Source: Corynebacterium kalinowskii
GTDB lineage: Bacteria > Actinomycetota > Actinomycetes > Mycobacteriales > Mycobacteriaceae
Assembly (NCBI RefSeq): GCF_009734385.1
Contig: NZ_CP046452.1
Coordinates: 2,294,001-2,358,000 of the forward strand
Reading direction: 5' to 3'
Length of the DNA stretch: 64,000 nucleotides
The translations under genes were made by a program, and so were the position numbers. The first letter of the stretch is position 1, and the number at the start of each line of letters is the position of its first letter. The notes beneath the pieces were generated by a model that saw nothing but the letters and a program-made list of their open reading frames with translations, was not told where the DNA came from and did no database searches. Below are positions 9,113-16,385 of this stretch, piece by piece.

Positions 9113-10300
9113 TTGCGTGCCCGAGGCTGTCTGTTCTTGAACCCACCTTAAAAAGCACCACAGCGTAAAATTCCTGACATTCAAAATTGGGGTATTTATC
9201 CAGAACTTGCGCAGCTCATTAGCAGCCGAGGCATTCTTAAACCCGCTCTTCGTGCCGTCGTGGCCGATGTCTGATCGCAAGGCAACGATAATAAAGGTGC
9301 CGCTACGATTCGTGGAGGAATCCGAGTCAAAATAGTCGATGGCCGCCCACGGCACCACCAACCCGTGAAACTCAATCCCCTTACGACTAACCCACAGCTG
9401 CCCCTTACTGCCCGCCCTTTTCCGCACCACAATCACAAGTGCCAATGTGATAGCACTCGCGCACACCAGCGATAACAGCACCCAAAACCATTGCACCAGT
9501 CGTTCGGTGTCATCGTAATCACCGTCTTGAATACCTTTGGCACGTGCGATAGCTGCACCGACAAAAAGCACCGCGTAGCAGATGCCAACTAACAAATAGA
9601 CAACAGCCTTAACTCCGGGCTTGATGACTACCGTTCCAGCTGACAGATAGCGGCGTTGCAAAGACTTCATCGGATGCTCAAAGGTCTGCAAAAATTCTCG
9701 GTTACTGGGAGCGAAATCTACAGTTGCACCTGCTCCCCCGTGCGCACTCTCTTCCTGAGCCCAACGCAGAAAATTCCTCAAAGCCCTATGCCGAACATTG
9801 AGCGTAGCGGTGGTGAGCAGCACTGATCGTTGACGATTGACCGATTCCGCGATGGTGCGCCCAGCAAGGGTTCCATCATCACCCACATCGGAATGAAGTT
9901 TCACGTTGACCCACTTGACGACGCCACGCGAGCCCTCATAATGCGTTTCAAATGAATCAATCGACGACCACGGAATTCGCAGGCCAGACATCTCAATTCC
10001 TGCACCACTAACGCGCAGCTGCAGGTTGCGACGCATCGACGGCTGCATCGCCCTCACAATACCGTGGGCAATAAAAACGCTAACTAGCAGCAGTAGAGCG
10101 ACCCAAATGGTGGCAGCCCAGGCGTCAGGAGCTTCGTACTCCCCTGTGCTCAGAGCGTGGACGTGAACGACACTGGCAAGTACAGACAGTGCGACCACAG
10201 CTGCCGCGACAAGCAAATAGATGACGCTCTTGGCTCCAGTCTTGAAGATGACCTCGCCGTCGGATTCAAAACGTCGTCGCAGAAATCTGAAGGAGTTCAT
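9107..10300 (-). CDS. Membrane protein with two tandem PH-like units
   Basis: 397 residues from ATG 10300 (ribosome site TTAGGAGC). The protein is an internal duplication. Each half has a basic start (MNSFRFLRRRFESDGEVIFK; MKSLQRRYLSAGTVVIK), two membrane segments, and a bacterial-PH-like strand set around GIEMSGLRIPWSSIDSFE or GIEFHGLVVPWAAIDYFD. Each half ends with L(N)VRxxxLxxFLRWxQEE. Single-unit paralogues lie at 11401, 12098 and 13886. Function not recognised; likely a membrane protein with a cytoplasmic domain. Confidence 0.8.
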   Translation of the reverse strand: MNSFRFLRRRFESDGEVIFKTGAKSVIYLLVAAAVVALSVLASVVHVHALSTGEYEAPDAWAATIWVALLLLVSVFIAHGIVRAMQPSMRRNLQLRVSGAGIEMSGLRIPWSSIDSFETHYEGSRGVVKWVNVKLHSDVGDDGTLAGRTIAESVNRQRSVLLTTATLNVRHRALRNFLRWAQEESAHGGAGATVDFAPSNREFLQTFEHPMKSLQRRYLSAGTVVIKPGVKAVVYLLVGICYAVLFVGAAIARAKGIQDGDYDDTERLVQWFWVLLSLVCASAITLALVIVVRKRAGSKGQLWVSRKGIEFHGLVVPWAAIDYFDSDSSTNRSGTFIIVALRSDIGHDGTKSGFKNASAANELRKFWINTPILNVRNFTLWCFLRWVQEQTASGTQQ

Positions 10301-10350
10301 GCTCCTAAGATGCACCAATCCGCATAAAAGTTCCCGCTACGATATGCATT

Positions 10351-10800
10351 ATGCAGTTTGCAACCACCACAGAGGCTGATCGCACGTATATTGCGCGCCT
10401 GAATTTCCTCACGGATGTTTTCGGCGACGAGCACGCGGAAGTTTCATCGGGATTTGATCGGGACTTCGACTATTACGTGCGTGACTGGCACCCAGAGGAC
10501 GGCGGTTTCATCGCGTGGGATGGCAACATTCCCGCAGGCGGAGTCTGGCTAGTACGGGGTACCGACGAAAGGCATGGCTACGGCCATGTGAAGGAAGGTA
10601 TCCCGGAGCTCGCGATTGCGGTGGAGCCGAGGTATCGGGGGAAGGGCGTCGCAAAGCAGCTGCTAGAACTGGTGCCCGCACCCGTGTCGCTGTCAGTACA
10701 CCCGGCGAACGAACGAGCCCACCGGCTGTACCTAAGGGCGGGTTTTGAGCCGACGGGTATCGTCCGCGAGGGACACGAGGTCTTGCTAAAGCGGTCCTAG
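10351..10800 (+). CDS. GNAT-family acetyltransferase
   Basis: 149 residues. The acetyl-CoA binding motif A is seen at about 88-107 (ELAIAVEPRYRGKGVAKQLL), with a C-terminal SVHPANERAHRLYLRAGFEPTG that is typical of GNAT motif B. The substrate cannot be inferred. Its stop abuts the converging gene at 10801. A decayed copy sits at 12785-13096 in the same position relative to a paralogue of that neighbour. Confidence 0.9.
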   Translation: MQFATTTEADRTYIARLNFLTDVFGDEHAEVSSGFDRDFDYYVRDWHPEDGGFIAWDGNIPAGGVWLVRGTDERHGYGHVKEGIPELAIAVEPRYRGKGVAKQLLELVPAPVSLSVHPANERAHRLYLRAGFEPTGIVREGHEVLLKRS

Positions 10801-11331
10801 CTAGCGAAATTCGACTGTTCGGTACATTTCCATTGCCTTGCGGCACAGATCCGCGATCTCTGCGGCGCTGAGTTCCTGACCTGCGGTATGAACTATCAAT
10901 CCTTGCTGACGTGCTACTTCCAAACGCATCGCTTCCTCGTTAGGGACATCGGCGATTTTGACGGTCGCTTCAGGGGCAAGCCGCGCAGTGAAGTGTTGTG
11001 CCGCGGGAGTGACGTCGAAAAGCTCGATGCTGCGCCACGGCACTAAAACCCCGCGGGTAAACAAGCCATCAGAACCAATGTGAATCACCTGAGCATCGCG
11101 GTTGCGGGCGGCGGTGCGCCAAATGTGCACCATGATGAATGCCTCAACTAGTGCGATACCGAGGCTAAACACAAGACCAATCAGTCCCATCTCGTCATAC
11201 AGCACTCCGGTACTCAGCAGCGTTGCAATGCCCATAATGATGTACATTTTGATGATAATTGGACGGTTCGGTATGTCGCCCCTGAGAACCACGGTCTGGC
11301 AGGTACGGATCTGATCGATGTAGGTGTTCAT
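10801..11331 (-). CDS. Small PH-like membrane protein, MNTYIDQIR type
   Basis: 176 residues with a strong ribosome site (GAGCAGGAGAGAAAC). The N-terminal ~25 residues are followed by two membrane segments (IIMGIATLLSTGVLYDEMGL, IGLVFSLGIALVEAFIMVHI) and a soluble domain starting VIHIGSDGLFTRGVLVPWRSIELFD. Paralogue of the gene at 13087 (MNDYLNQIRQGE, GPEGLRTRGVLASWSSVARID). No known function. Confidence 0.75.
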   Translation of the reverse strand: MNTYIDQIRTCQTVVLRGDIPNRPIIIKMYIIMGIATLLSTGVLYDEMGLIGLVFSLGIALVEAFIMVHIWRTAARNRDAQVIHIGSDGLFTRGVLVPWRSIELFDVTPAAQHFTARLAPEATVKIADVPNEEAMRLEVARQQGLIVHTAGQELSAAEIADLCRKAMEMYRTVEFR

Positions 11332-11400
11332 GTTTCTCTCCTGCTCGGTTGATTACTTCACAGGTGTGATGCCCAGGCACCAGGAAATGTTCCCGCGCTT

Positions 11401-12030
11401 TTACAACTGCTCGAAGTTGAGGTCGCTGCGCTCATGAGGTAGCGGTCCGGCGCACTCTCGCCGCGCCCACACGACAAACTTCAGGAGTGTTTTGGAGCGA
11501 ACATTGAGCACATGCGTAAAAAATGTGACAGCCCGCGACTCATTAACCGACTCAACAAGTTTCTGGCCATTCTTAGATCCATCATCCCAAGCGACCTGGG
11601 TCGCCCGGTTTTTCGGAGCGAGTGTCAGGTAGAGGACGCGCCAATTCTTGAATCGACCACGCGGAAAATCGTGCAGTTCAGCTGCGTATATCCCCTCCCA
11701 GGGAACAGTAAGCCCTGCCATGTGAAGCCCCTGACGCGTCACCCGGAGGCGGTGAACTCTGCGATGCCAACCCGTCAGCATCATTACCGCACCAATGAGG
11801 AACAATAGGCCACTGAAGCCGAGGAAGATCGCCCACACAGCTGAGAGCGCTCGCTCGCCAACGGGCACGTTGCTGTCCACTAATCGCCCAAAAATAAGTG
11901 CACTAGAGCAGAGCCCCGCCAGCCCAAGCCCGAAGCCGAAAAACGCGAAAACCGTGGAACGCCACCCAGCGGTCAACACCACTTCACCAATGTCGCGAAA
12001 CCGTCGCTGCATGCTCTTTAGAGAATTCAT
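11401..12030 (-). CDS. PH-like membrane protein, MNSL family
   Basis: 209 residues from ATG 12030, chosen for its ribosome site (AAAGGAGGAACGCGGACA) and because MNSLKSMQRRFRDIGEVVL aligns with the starts of its paralogues. Two membrane segments (about 20-45 and 60-85) precede a domain with LRVTRQGLHMAGLTVPWEGI. It shares VAWDDGS and NVRSKTLLKFVVWARRE with the next gene, so the pair arose by recent duplication. Confidence 0.78.
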   Translation of the reverse strand: MNSLKSMQRRFRDIGEVVLTAGWRSTVFAFFGFGLGLAGLCSSALIFGRLVDSNVPVGERALSAVWAIFLGFSGLLFLIGAVMMLTGWHRRVHRLRVTRQGLHMAGLTVPWEGIYAAELHDFPRGRFKNWRVLYLTLAPKNRATQVAWDDGSKNGQKLVESVNESRAVTFFTHVLNVRSKTLLKFVVWARRECAGPLPHERSDLNFEQL

Positions 12031-12097
12031 TGTCCGCGTTCCTCCTTTGCACATAGGATGCCCGCGAGCGCGGAAATGTTCCTGAGACTGAGTAGTC

Positions 12098-12733
12098 CTA
12101 CATCTTCGACCCTGTTTGTCGACCCTTTTCCCAAATGCTAAAGACATCCGTCTCGTACGGGAATGGGCCGGCGTATTCCCGGCGCGCCCAAGTCACAAAC
12201 TTCAGCAGTGTCTTTGGGCGAACGCTGAGCACGTATGTAGGCAAAGTGATGCCTCGTTCTTCAATAACGGAGGCGGCAGTTTTCCGGCCAAGTGGGGAGC
12301 CGTCATCCCAGGCAACTTGTGCCACCCAGTCCTTTGGCACCAATGTGAGCTGGAGGGCGTGGACCGAAAAACTCTTAGGGCCCGTCACATCTCTCAAGCT
12401 AAACGAATACACCGACTCCCACGGCACAAACATTCCCTTCATGGAGATGCCCTGTCGGGAAATGCGCAGGCTGTAAGTTCGGCGAAGTAACCTAGTCAGC
12501 AATTTTGCCAAAACACCAAGGTGGAGGATGCCAAAAAGTCCAAAGAATATCCCCTCTCCCACACCGAACACCCAGTCGGAATGAAGGAACTGGTCAATAG
12601 CGAGGTAGCTTGCAGCGAGGCCTACACTGCCCATCAGGCTCAAATAGACAACAATGAACACTGTTCTAACCCCGCCGGTCAACACCACTTCCTCTTGCTC
12701 AGCAAAGTGCTTCTGCAAGTTCTTGAGAGAATT
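12098..12733 (-). CDS. PH-like membrane protein, MNSL family
   Basis: 211 residues if started at GTG 12733, which makes VNSLKNLQKHFAEQEEVVL align with MNSL starts of the neighbours; an in-frame ATG lies at 12766. Two membrane segments near 20-45 and 55-80 precede SLRISRQGISMKGMFVPWES. The C-terminal half closely resembles the gene at 11401 (VAWDDGS, RPKTLLKFVTWARREYAGP). It lies 67 bp upstream of that gene on the same strand. Confidence 0.76.
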   Translation of the reverse strand, partial: NSLKNLQKHFAEQEEVVLTGGVRTVFIVVYLSLMGSVGLAASYLAIDQFLHSDWVFGVGEGIFFGLFGILHLGVLAKLLTRLLRRTYSLRISRQGISMKGMFVPWESVYSFSLRDVTGPKSFSVHALQLTLVPKDWVAQVAWDDGSPLGRKTAASVIEERGITLPTYVLSVRPKTLLKFVTWARREYAGPFPYETDVFSIWEKGRQTGSKM

Positions 12734-12784
12734 CACCTGCCTCCTTTCATCATGAATAGGATGCACGAAAAGAGGCGAAAGTTC

Positions 12785-13096
12785 CCGCTGCGATCACCGA
12801 GGCTGACCGCACGTACATCGCCCGCCTGAATTTCCTCACAGATTTTTTCCGTGACGAGCAGCAGAGGTGTCTCCTGGATTCGATCGGCACAACAACTACT
12901 ACGTGCGCGACTGGCAGCCGCGGGCGCGTTGCCGAAGCAATCCCTGAGCTAGCACTCGCAGTGGAGTGGCGCTCCTGGAATTTCGCTATCGGTGGCACCT
13001 ACAAACGAGCGCGCACTGCAGCTTTAGCGTCATGTGGGATTCAAGCCGACCGGCATCGTGCGTGAGGAGCATCCGGTCCTGGTTCGTTACTGGTAG
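12785..13096 (+). pseudogene. Decayed duplicate of the GNAT acetyltransferase gene
   Basis: The plus strand here is a degraded copy of the gene at 10351-10800. It shares the GAGGCTGA-CGCACGTA start region, CGCCTGAATTTCCTCAC, ACTACGTGCG-GACTGGCA and the terminal AGCCGAC-GG-ATCGT-CG-GAGG block. About 130 bp are missing in the middle and the frame is broken. Its end overlaps the gene at 13087, as the intact copy abuts 10801, so a whole block was duplicated. Confidence 0.85.
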
Positions 13097-13602
13097 CTCT
13101 CCCCTCCCCACTGTCTCTTCGCGGCCATACACAGGTCTACGATCTGGGACATCCGCAGGTATTGGTCTTTCGTTTCCAGGGGGATCCCGTGGTAGCGGAT
13201 GACTTCAGAACGAAGCTGCAGCTCTTGCTTCGTTGACGCGAACTTCACAGTGGAGCCGGGGTGTAAGTAGGCAATGCAGCGGGGAATGGTCCATTCGGCG
13301 TCGATACGCGCGACGCTGCTCCACGACGCCAAAACGCCGCGAGTACGCAGCCCCTCAGGCCCCAGGTGGATGGCGTCAAACTTGCGATCGTGCCTTCTAC
13401 GAAGCCATATACTGGGCAAATGGAGCACACAGATCACAGCAGCCCAGGCCGTCACTGGTAGCTCTTGGTAGAGCACCCAAGCTGCCAACCCCGTTGCTAC
13501 GAGTGAAGCAAGAGTGACAAAAATGGCGCTGCCCAAATTCGGGGTCTTGCCGATGATGGTCACCGGCTCACCCTGGCGAATCTGATTCAGGTAGTCGTTC
13601 AT
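13087..13602 (-). CDS. Small PH-like membrane protein, MNDYLNQIR type
   Basis: 171 residues from ATG 13602 (ribosome site AAGGAGATGAACTC). Layout is as in the paralogue at 10801: short head, two membrane segments (AIFVTLASLVATGLAAWVLY; VTAWAAVICVLHLPSIWLRR) and a soluble domain with IHLGPEGLRTRGVLASWSSV. The start overlaps the stop of the upstream gene (13599) by 4 bp. Function unknown. Confidence 0.75.
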   Translation of the reverse strand: MNDYLNQIRQGEPVTIIGKTPNLGSAIFVTLASLVATGLAAWVLYQELPVTAWAAVICVLHLPSIWLRRRHDRKFDAIHLGPEGLRTRGVLASWSSVARIDAEWTIPRCIAYLHPGSTVKFASTKQELQLRSEVIRYHGIPLETKDQYLRMSQIVDLCMAAKRQWGGESYQ

Positions 13603-13877
13603 GAGTTCATCTCCTTGACCCATTTCAAAAACTTCACCAGCGTCTGTGGAAATACTTTCAAGCGTTCAGTGAGCAACACGAGGCTGCCATGTTCCTCTCC
13701 TTGGAGATTTAATTGAACTCGGTACGCTTGGCCCCTGAAAGCGCTGGCATCGCACAGCGTGACACCTGCAAACTTGGTGCACGGGATCTGTTTTCCGCCC
13801 ATTTCGATGCTTACCCGGCTCACCCGCATTACATGCAGATTCTGGTGTTTGCGTGCCCCAATTGGTAGTGAGTTCAT
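13599..13877 (-). CDS. Truncated PH-like paralogue lacking membrane segments
   Basis: 92 residues with a clear ribosome site (TAGGAGTCCTC). The protein begins MNSLPIGARKHQNLHVMRVS, so the usual start is joined almost directly to the PH-like domain (RVSRVSIEMGGKQIP) and the region with the two membrane helices is gone. The end VFPQTLVKFLKWVKEMNS matches the family C-terminus. Probably an internal-deletion derivative; it may be soluble or non-functional. Confidence 0.65.
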   Translation of the reverse strand: MNSLPIGARKHQNLHVMRVSRVSIEMGGKQIPCTKFAGVTLCDASAFRGQAYRVQLNLQGEEHGSLVLLTERLKVFPQTLVKFLKWVKEMNS

Positions 13878-13885
13878 GAGGACTC

Positions 13886-14479
13886 CTACATCGATTCAAA
13901 ACGGAGGTCAGTGGCATTCGGGGTGCATTCCAGCTTCGCCCACTTGAGGAAATTCTGGAGTGTGTCCACCCACACGTTCATGCGTCCGGTGAAGAAGATA
14001 ACACTGCGGTCTTGATTTACCGCGACTGCGAGACGTCGCCCACCTTCTGAACCATCATCCCAGGCCACTTGAGATGCGGCAGCTTGGGCGGAGAGCTGCA
14101 GAATCGTGTGATAGATCCTCCTACGGCCATACCGCTCCACGAATACGTTGATTTCTTCGATCGCGTTCCATGGAATCCGGATCCCCGCCATCTCGATGCC
14201 ATCACGAGAAACACGCATGCGATGGTTCCGTCGGACCTTTGGATTTAAGATCTGAAAAAACGGATAGATAAGGCCATACGCGCCCATCAGGGTCAGTAGG
14301 CCTCCGACAATTAGCTCGCCCCAGCTTTCATGAAACCACAAGAAACTAATCCCAAGTGGTGAGAATAGGAGGCCACCGAAGAACAGCACCAGAAGCCACA
14401 GCATCCAACGCACACCGAGTTTGAAGTGGACCTCGCCATGCTCAACGAAGCGTCTTTGCAGTCTGAAAAGTGTATTCAA
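13886..14479 (-). CDS. PH-like membrane protein, MNTL family
   Basis: 197 residues with a TTG start at 14479 chosen by alignment (LNTLFRLQRRFVEHGEVHF with the MNSL starts) and an upstream AAAGGGTG. Two membrane segments (WMLWLLVLFFGGLLFSPLGI; LIVGGLLTLMGAYGLIYPFF) precede MRVSRDGIEMAGIRIPWNAI. VAWDDGSEGGRRLAVAVN and the NFLKWAKLEC ending tie it to the genes at 11401 and 12098. Lies 8 bp before the truncated copy. Confidence 0.76.
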   Translation of the reverse strand: MNTLFRLQRRFVEHGEVHFKLGVRWMLWLLVLFFGGLLFSPLGISFLWFHESWGELIVGGLLTLMGAYGLIYPFFQILNPKVRRNHRMRVSRDGIEMAGIRIPWNAIEEINVFVERYGRRRIYHTILQLSAQAAASQVAWDDGSEGGRRLAVAVNQDRSVIFFTGRMNVWVDTLQNFLKWAKLECTPNATDLRFESM

Positions 14480-14584
14480 CGTGGCACCCTTTCGGTTATC
14501 AGTAGGATGCACGACGATCAGGTTTTGTTCCGCCCTAGCGGTACCGAAGCAGACAGTTAGGCGCCTCGGCGAGTTCGCGCCCGG

Positions 14585-15817
14585 TTACCGGTAATACCGC
14601 CCCATGAACTCTTCCTTGAACTCCCAGTACGTGCCGTCCTGCATAGTTTCGCGGATTTTATCCACCAAACCGACCATGAAGTACAAATTATGCATAGTGC
14701 ACAGCGTTCCAGCTAGGTATTCCTTGGCCTTCAGCAGGTGGTGGATGTACGCGCGCGTGTAGTTCTCGGAAACGTACCCGCCGAGTTCCTCATCGATGCC
14801 GGTGAAGTCGCGCTTGAAGCGGGCGTTCGTGAGCGTCATGCGCCCATCCAGCGTGTACACACCGCCGCGTCGGCCAAGGCGAGTCGGCGCGACGCAGTCG
14901 AAGGTATCGGCGCCGGCTTCGACGGCGGTGAAGATGTCGTCCGGCTCGGAAATCCCCAGCAAATGCTTGGGCTTTTCGACGGGCAGTTCGTCGTTGACCC
15001 AGCCGACAATCGTGCCAAGGTTTTCCTTTTCCAGTGCGCCGCCGATGCCGTAGCCGCCGAATCCTCGCTGGCCGGAGGCTTCCGCTTCCTGAGAAAGGGC
15101 CTCCAGGCCGCGGGCCGCCTTGCGTCGCAGGTCTTCGTACTGGGCGCCTTGCACGACACCCCACAGGGATTGCAGCGGCTTGTCGGCACGGGCCACAGTC
15201 AGGCGGTTGTGTTCCTCGATGCAGCGCTGCGCCCACCGGTGGGTGCGGGCCACGGATTCTTCCTGGTACTGCTTGGTGTCCACGATGGTGGTGAGCTCAT
15301 CGAAGGCGAACATGATGTCGGCGCCCAGCTGGTGTTGGATCTGCATCGACACTTCTGGGGTGAAGCGGTGCTTGGAGCCGTCGATAACGCTGCGGAAGTC
15401 GACACCTTCTTCGTCGACATGCGCCATGCGGTCCTTGCTGCGCGCCTTCACCTCGCCCTCGGCGATGTTCGCGTCCATGGACAGCACCTTTTTAAAGCCG
15501 ACGCCCAGGCTCATGACCTGGAAGCCGCCGGAGTCGGTGTAGGTCGGGCCGTGCCAGTTTTCGAACGCGGAAACGCCACCAGCCTCGTCGACGATGTCCG
15601 GGCCGGGCTGCAAATACAGGTGATAGGCGTTGGATAGGATGGCCTGAGCGCCGGTCGAGCGGATCTGCTCGGGGGTGAGCGTCTTGACGGTCGCCTTCGT
15701 CGCCACCGGGATGAATGCCGGGGTCTGGATGTCGCCATGTGGGGTGTGGATCGTTCCCGTGCGACCGTGTTTCGTATTGTCCAGTCGAGTTTCCAGCGAG
15801 AAGGTGGTGTCAGTCAT
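14585..15817 (-). CDS. tgt: tRNA-guanine transglycosylase (TGT family)
   Basis: 410 residues. Family motifs are present: TDSGGFQVMSLG (active-site Asp), and FDCVAPTRLGRRGGVYT with the nucleophile Asp in the FDCV segment. The usual zinc ligands C-x-C-x2-C, expected just before NYTRAYIHHLL, are absent (the stretch reads IDEELGGYVSENYTRAY), though the later histidine in TMHNLYF remains. Normally exchanges guanine-34 for a queuine precursor in tRNAs. The start codon overlaps that of the divergent glycosylase gene. A changed metal site or substrate is possible. Confidence 0.93.
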   Translation of the reverse strand: MTDTTFSLETRLDNTKHGRTGTIHTPHGDIQTPAFIPVATKATVKTLTPEQIRSTGAQAILSNAYHLYLQPGPDIVDEAGGVSAFENWHGPTYTDSGGFQVMSLGVGFKKVLSMDANIAEGEVKARSKDRMAHVDEEGVDFRSVIDGSKHRFTPEVSMQIQHQLGADIMFAFDELTTIVDTKQYQEESVARTHRWAQRCIEEHNRLTVARADKPLQSLWGVVQGAQYEDLRRKAARGLEALSQEAEASGQRGFGGYGIGGALEKENLGTIVGWVNDELPVEKPKHLLGISEPDDIFTAVEAGADTFDCVAPTRLGRRGGVYTLDGRMTLTNARFKRDFTGIDEELGGYVSENYTRAYIHHLLKAKEYLAGTLCTMHNLYFMVGLVDKIRETMQDGTYWEFKEEFMGRYYR

Positions 15818-16385
15818 GGCTAACAGTCTAAGGGACTTCTTTACCCGATCCGCTAATCTCGTCGCCCCTGAACTGCTCGGCGCTGTGCTGACACACGACG
15901 GGGTGTCAGTGCGACTGACCGAGGTGGAAGCTTATTTGGGTGTGGATGACGCTGCCTCGCACTGCGCCCGAGGGCTTACCCGCAGCAACGCGGCGATGTT
16001 CGGCCCACCCGGCCGCATGTACGTGTATCACTCCTACGGGATTCACAAGGCAGGTAACATCGTCTGCCACCCGGAGGGAGGTTCGGGCGGAATATTGCTG
16101 CGAGCCGGGGAGATTATCGCAGGTCAGACGAAGGCAGCAGACCGACGTGGCCCAGTTCCCCACCATCGGCTTGCCAGCGGGCCGGGAAACCTAGGCAAGG
16201 CCCTCGGTTTGGAGATCAGCGATAATTCACAACCGGTCACCTTTGAGCAAGGCGACTTCCAGCTCCAACTCCCGACCACGCAACCCCACATAGCAATCGG
16301 ACCCAGAATCGGCATCACGAAGAACGCCGATTCCCCGCTCCGCTTCTGGATCCCTGGCGAGCCAACAGTGTCCCGAAAACGCTAG
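15816..16385 (+). CDS. DNA-3-methyladenine glycosylase (AAG/MPG type)
   Basis: 189 residues. Motifs LVAPELLGAVLTHDGVSVRL, TEVEAYLGVDDAASHCARG and GPPGRMYVYHSYGIHKAGNI are the core of the alkyladenine glycosylase fold, with the catalytic Glu in TEVEAY and the intercalating Tyr region in MYVYHSYGIH. It excises alkylated purines. ATG 15816 has an AAGGTGG site 8 nt upstream. The start lies within the tgt start codon on the other strand, and the 3' end overlaps the MmpL gene end by 4 bp. Confidence 0.92.
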   Translation: MANSLRDFFTRSANLVAPELLGAVLTHDGVSVRLTEVEAYLGVDDAASHCARGLTRSNAAMFGPPGRMYVYHSYGIHKAGNIVCHPEGGSGGILLRAGEIIAGQTKAADRRGPVPHHRLASGPGNLGKALGLEISDNSQPVTFEQGDFQLQLPTTQPHIAIGPRIGITKNADSPLRFWIPGEPTVSRKR

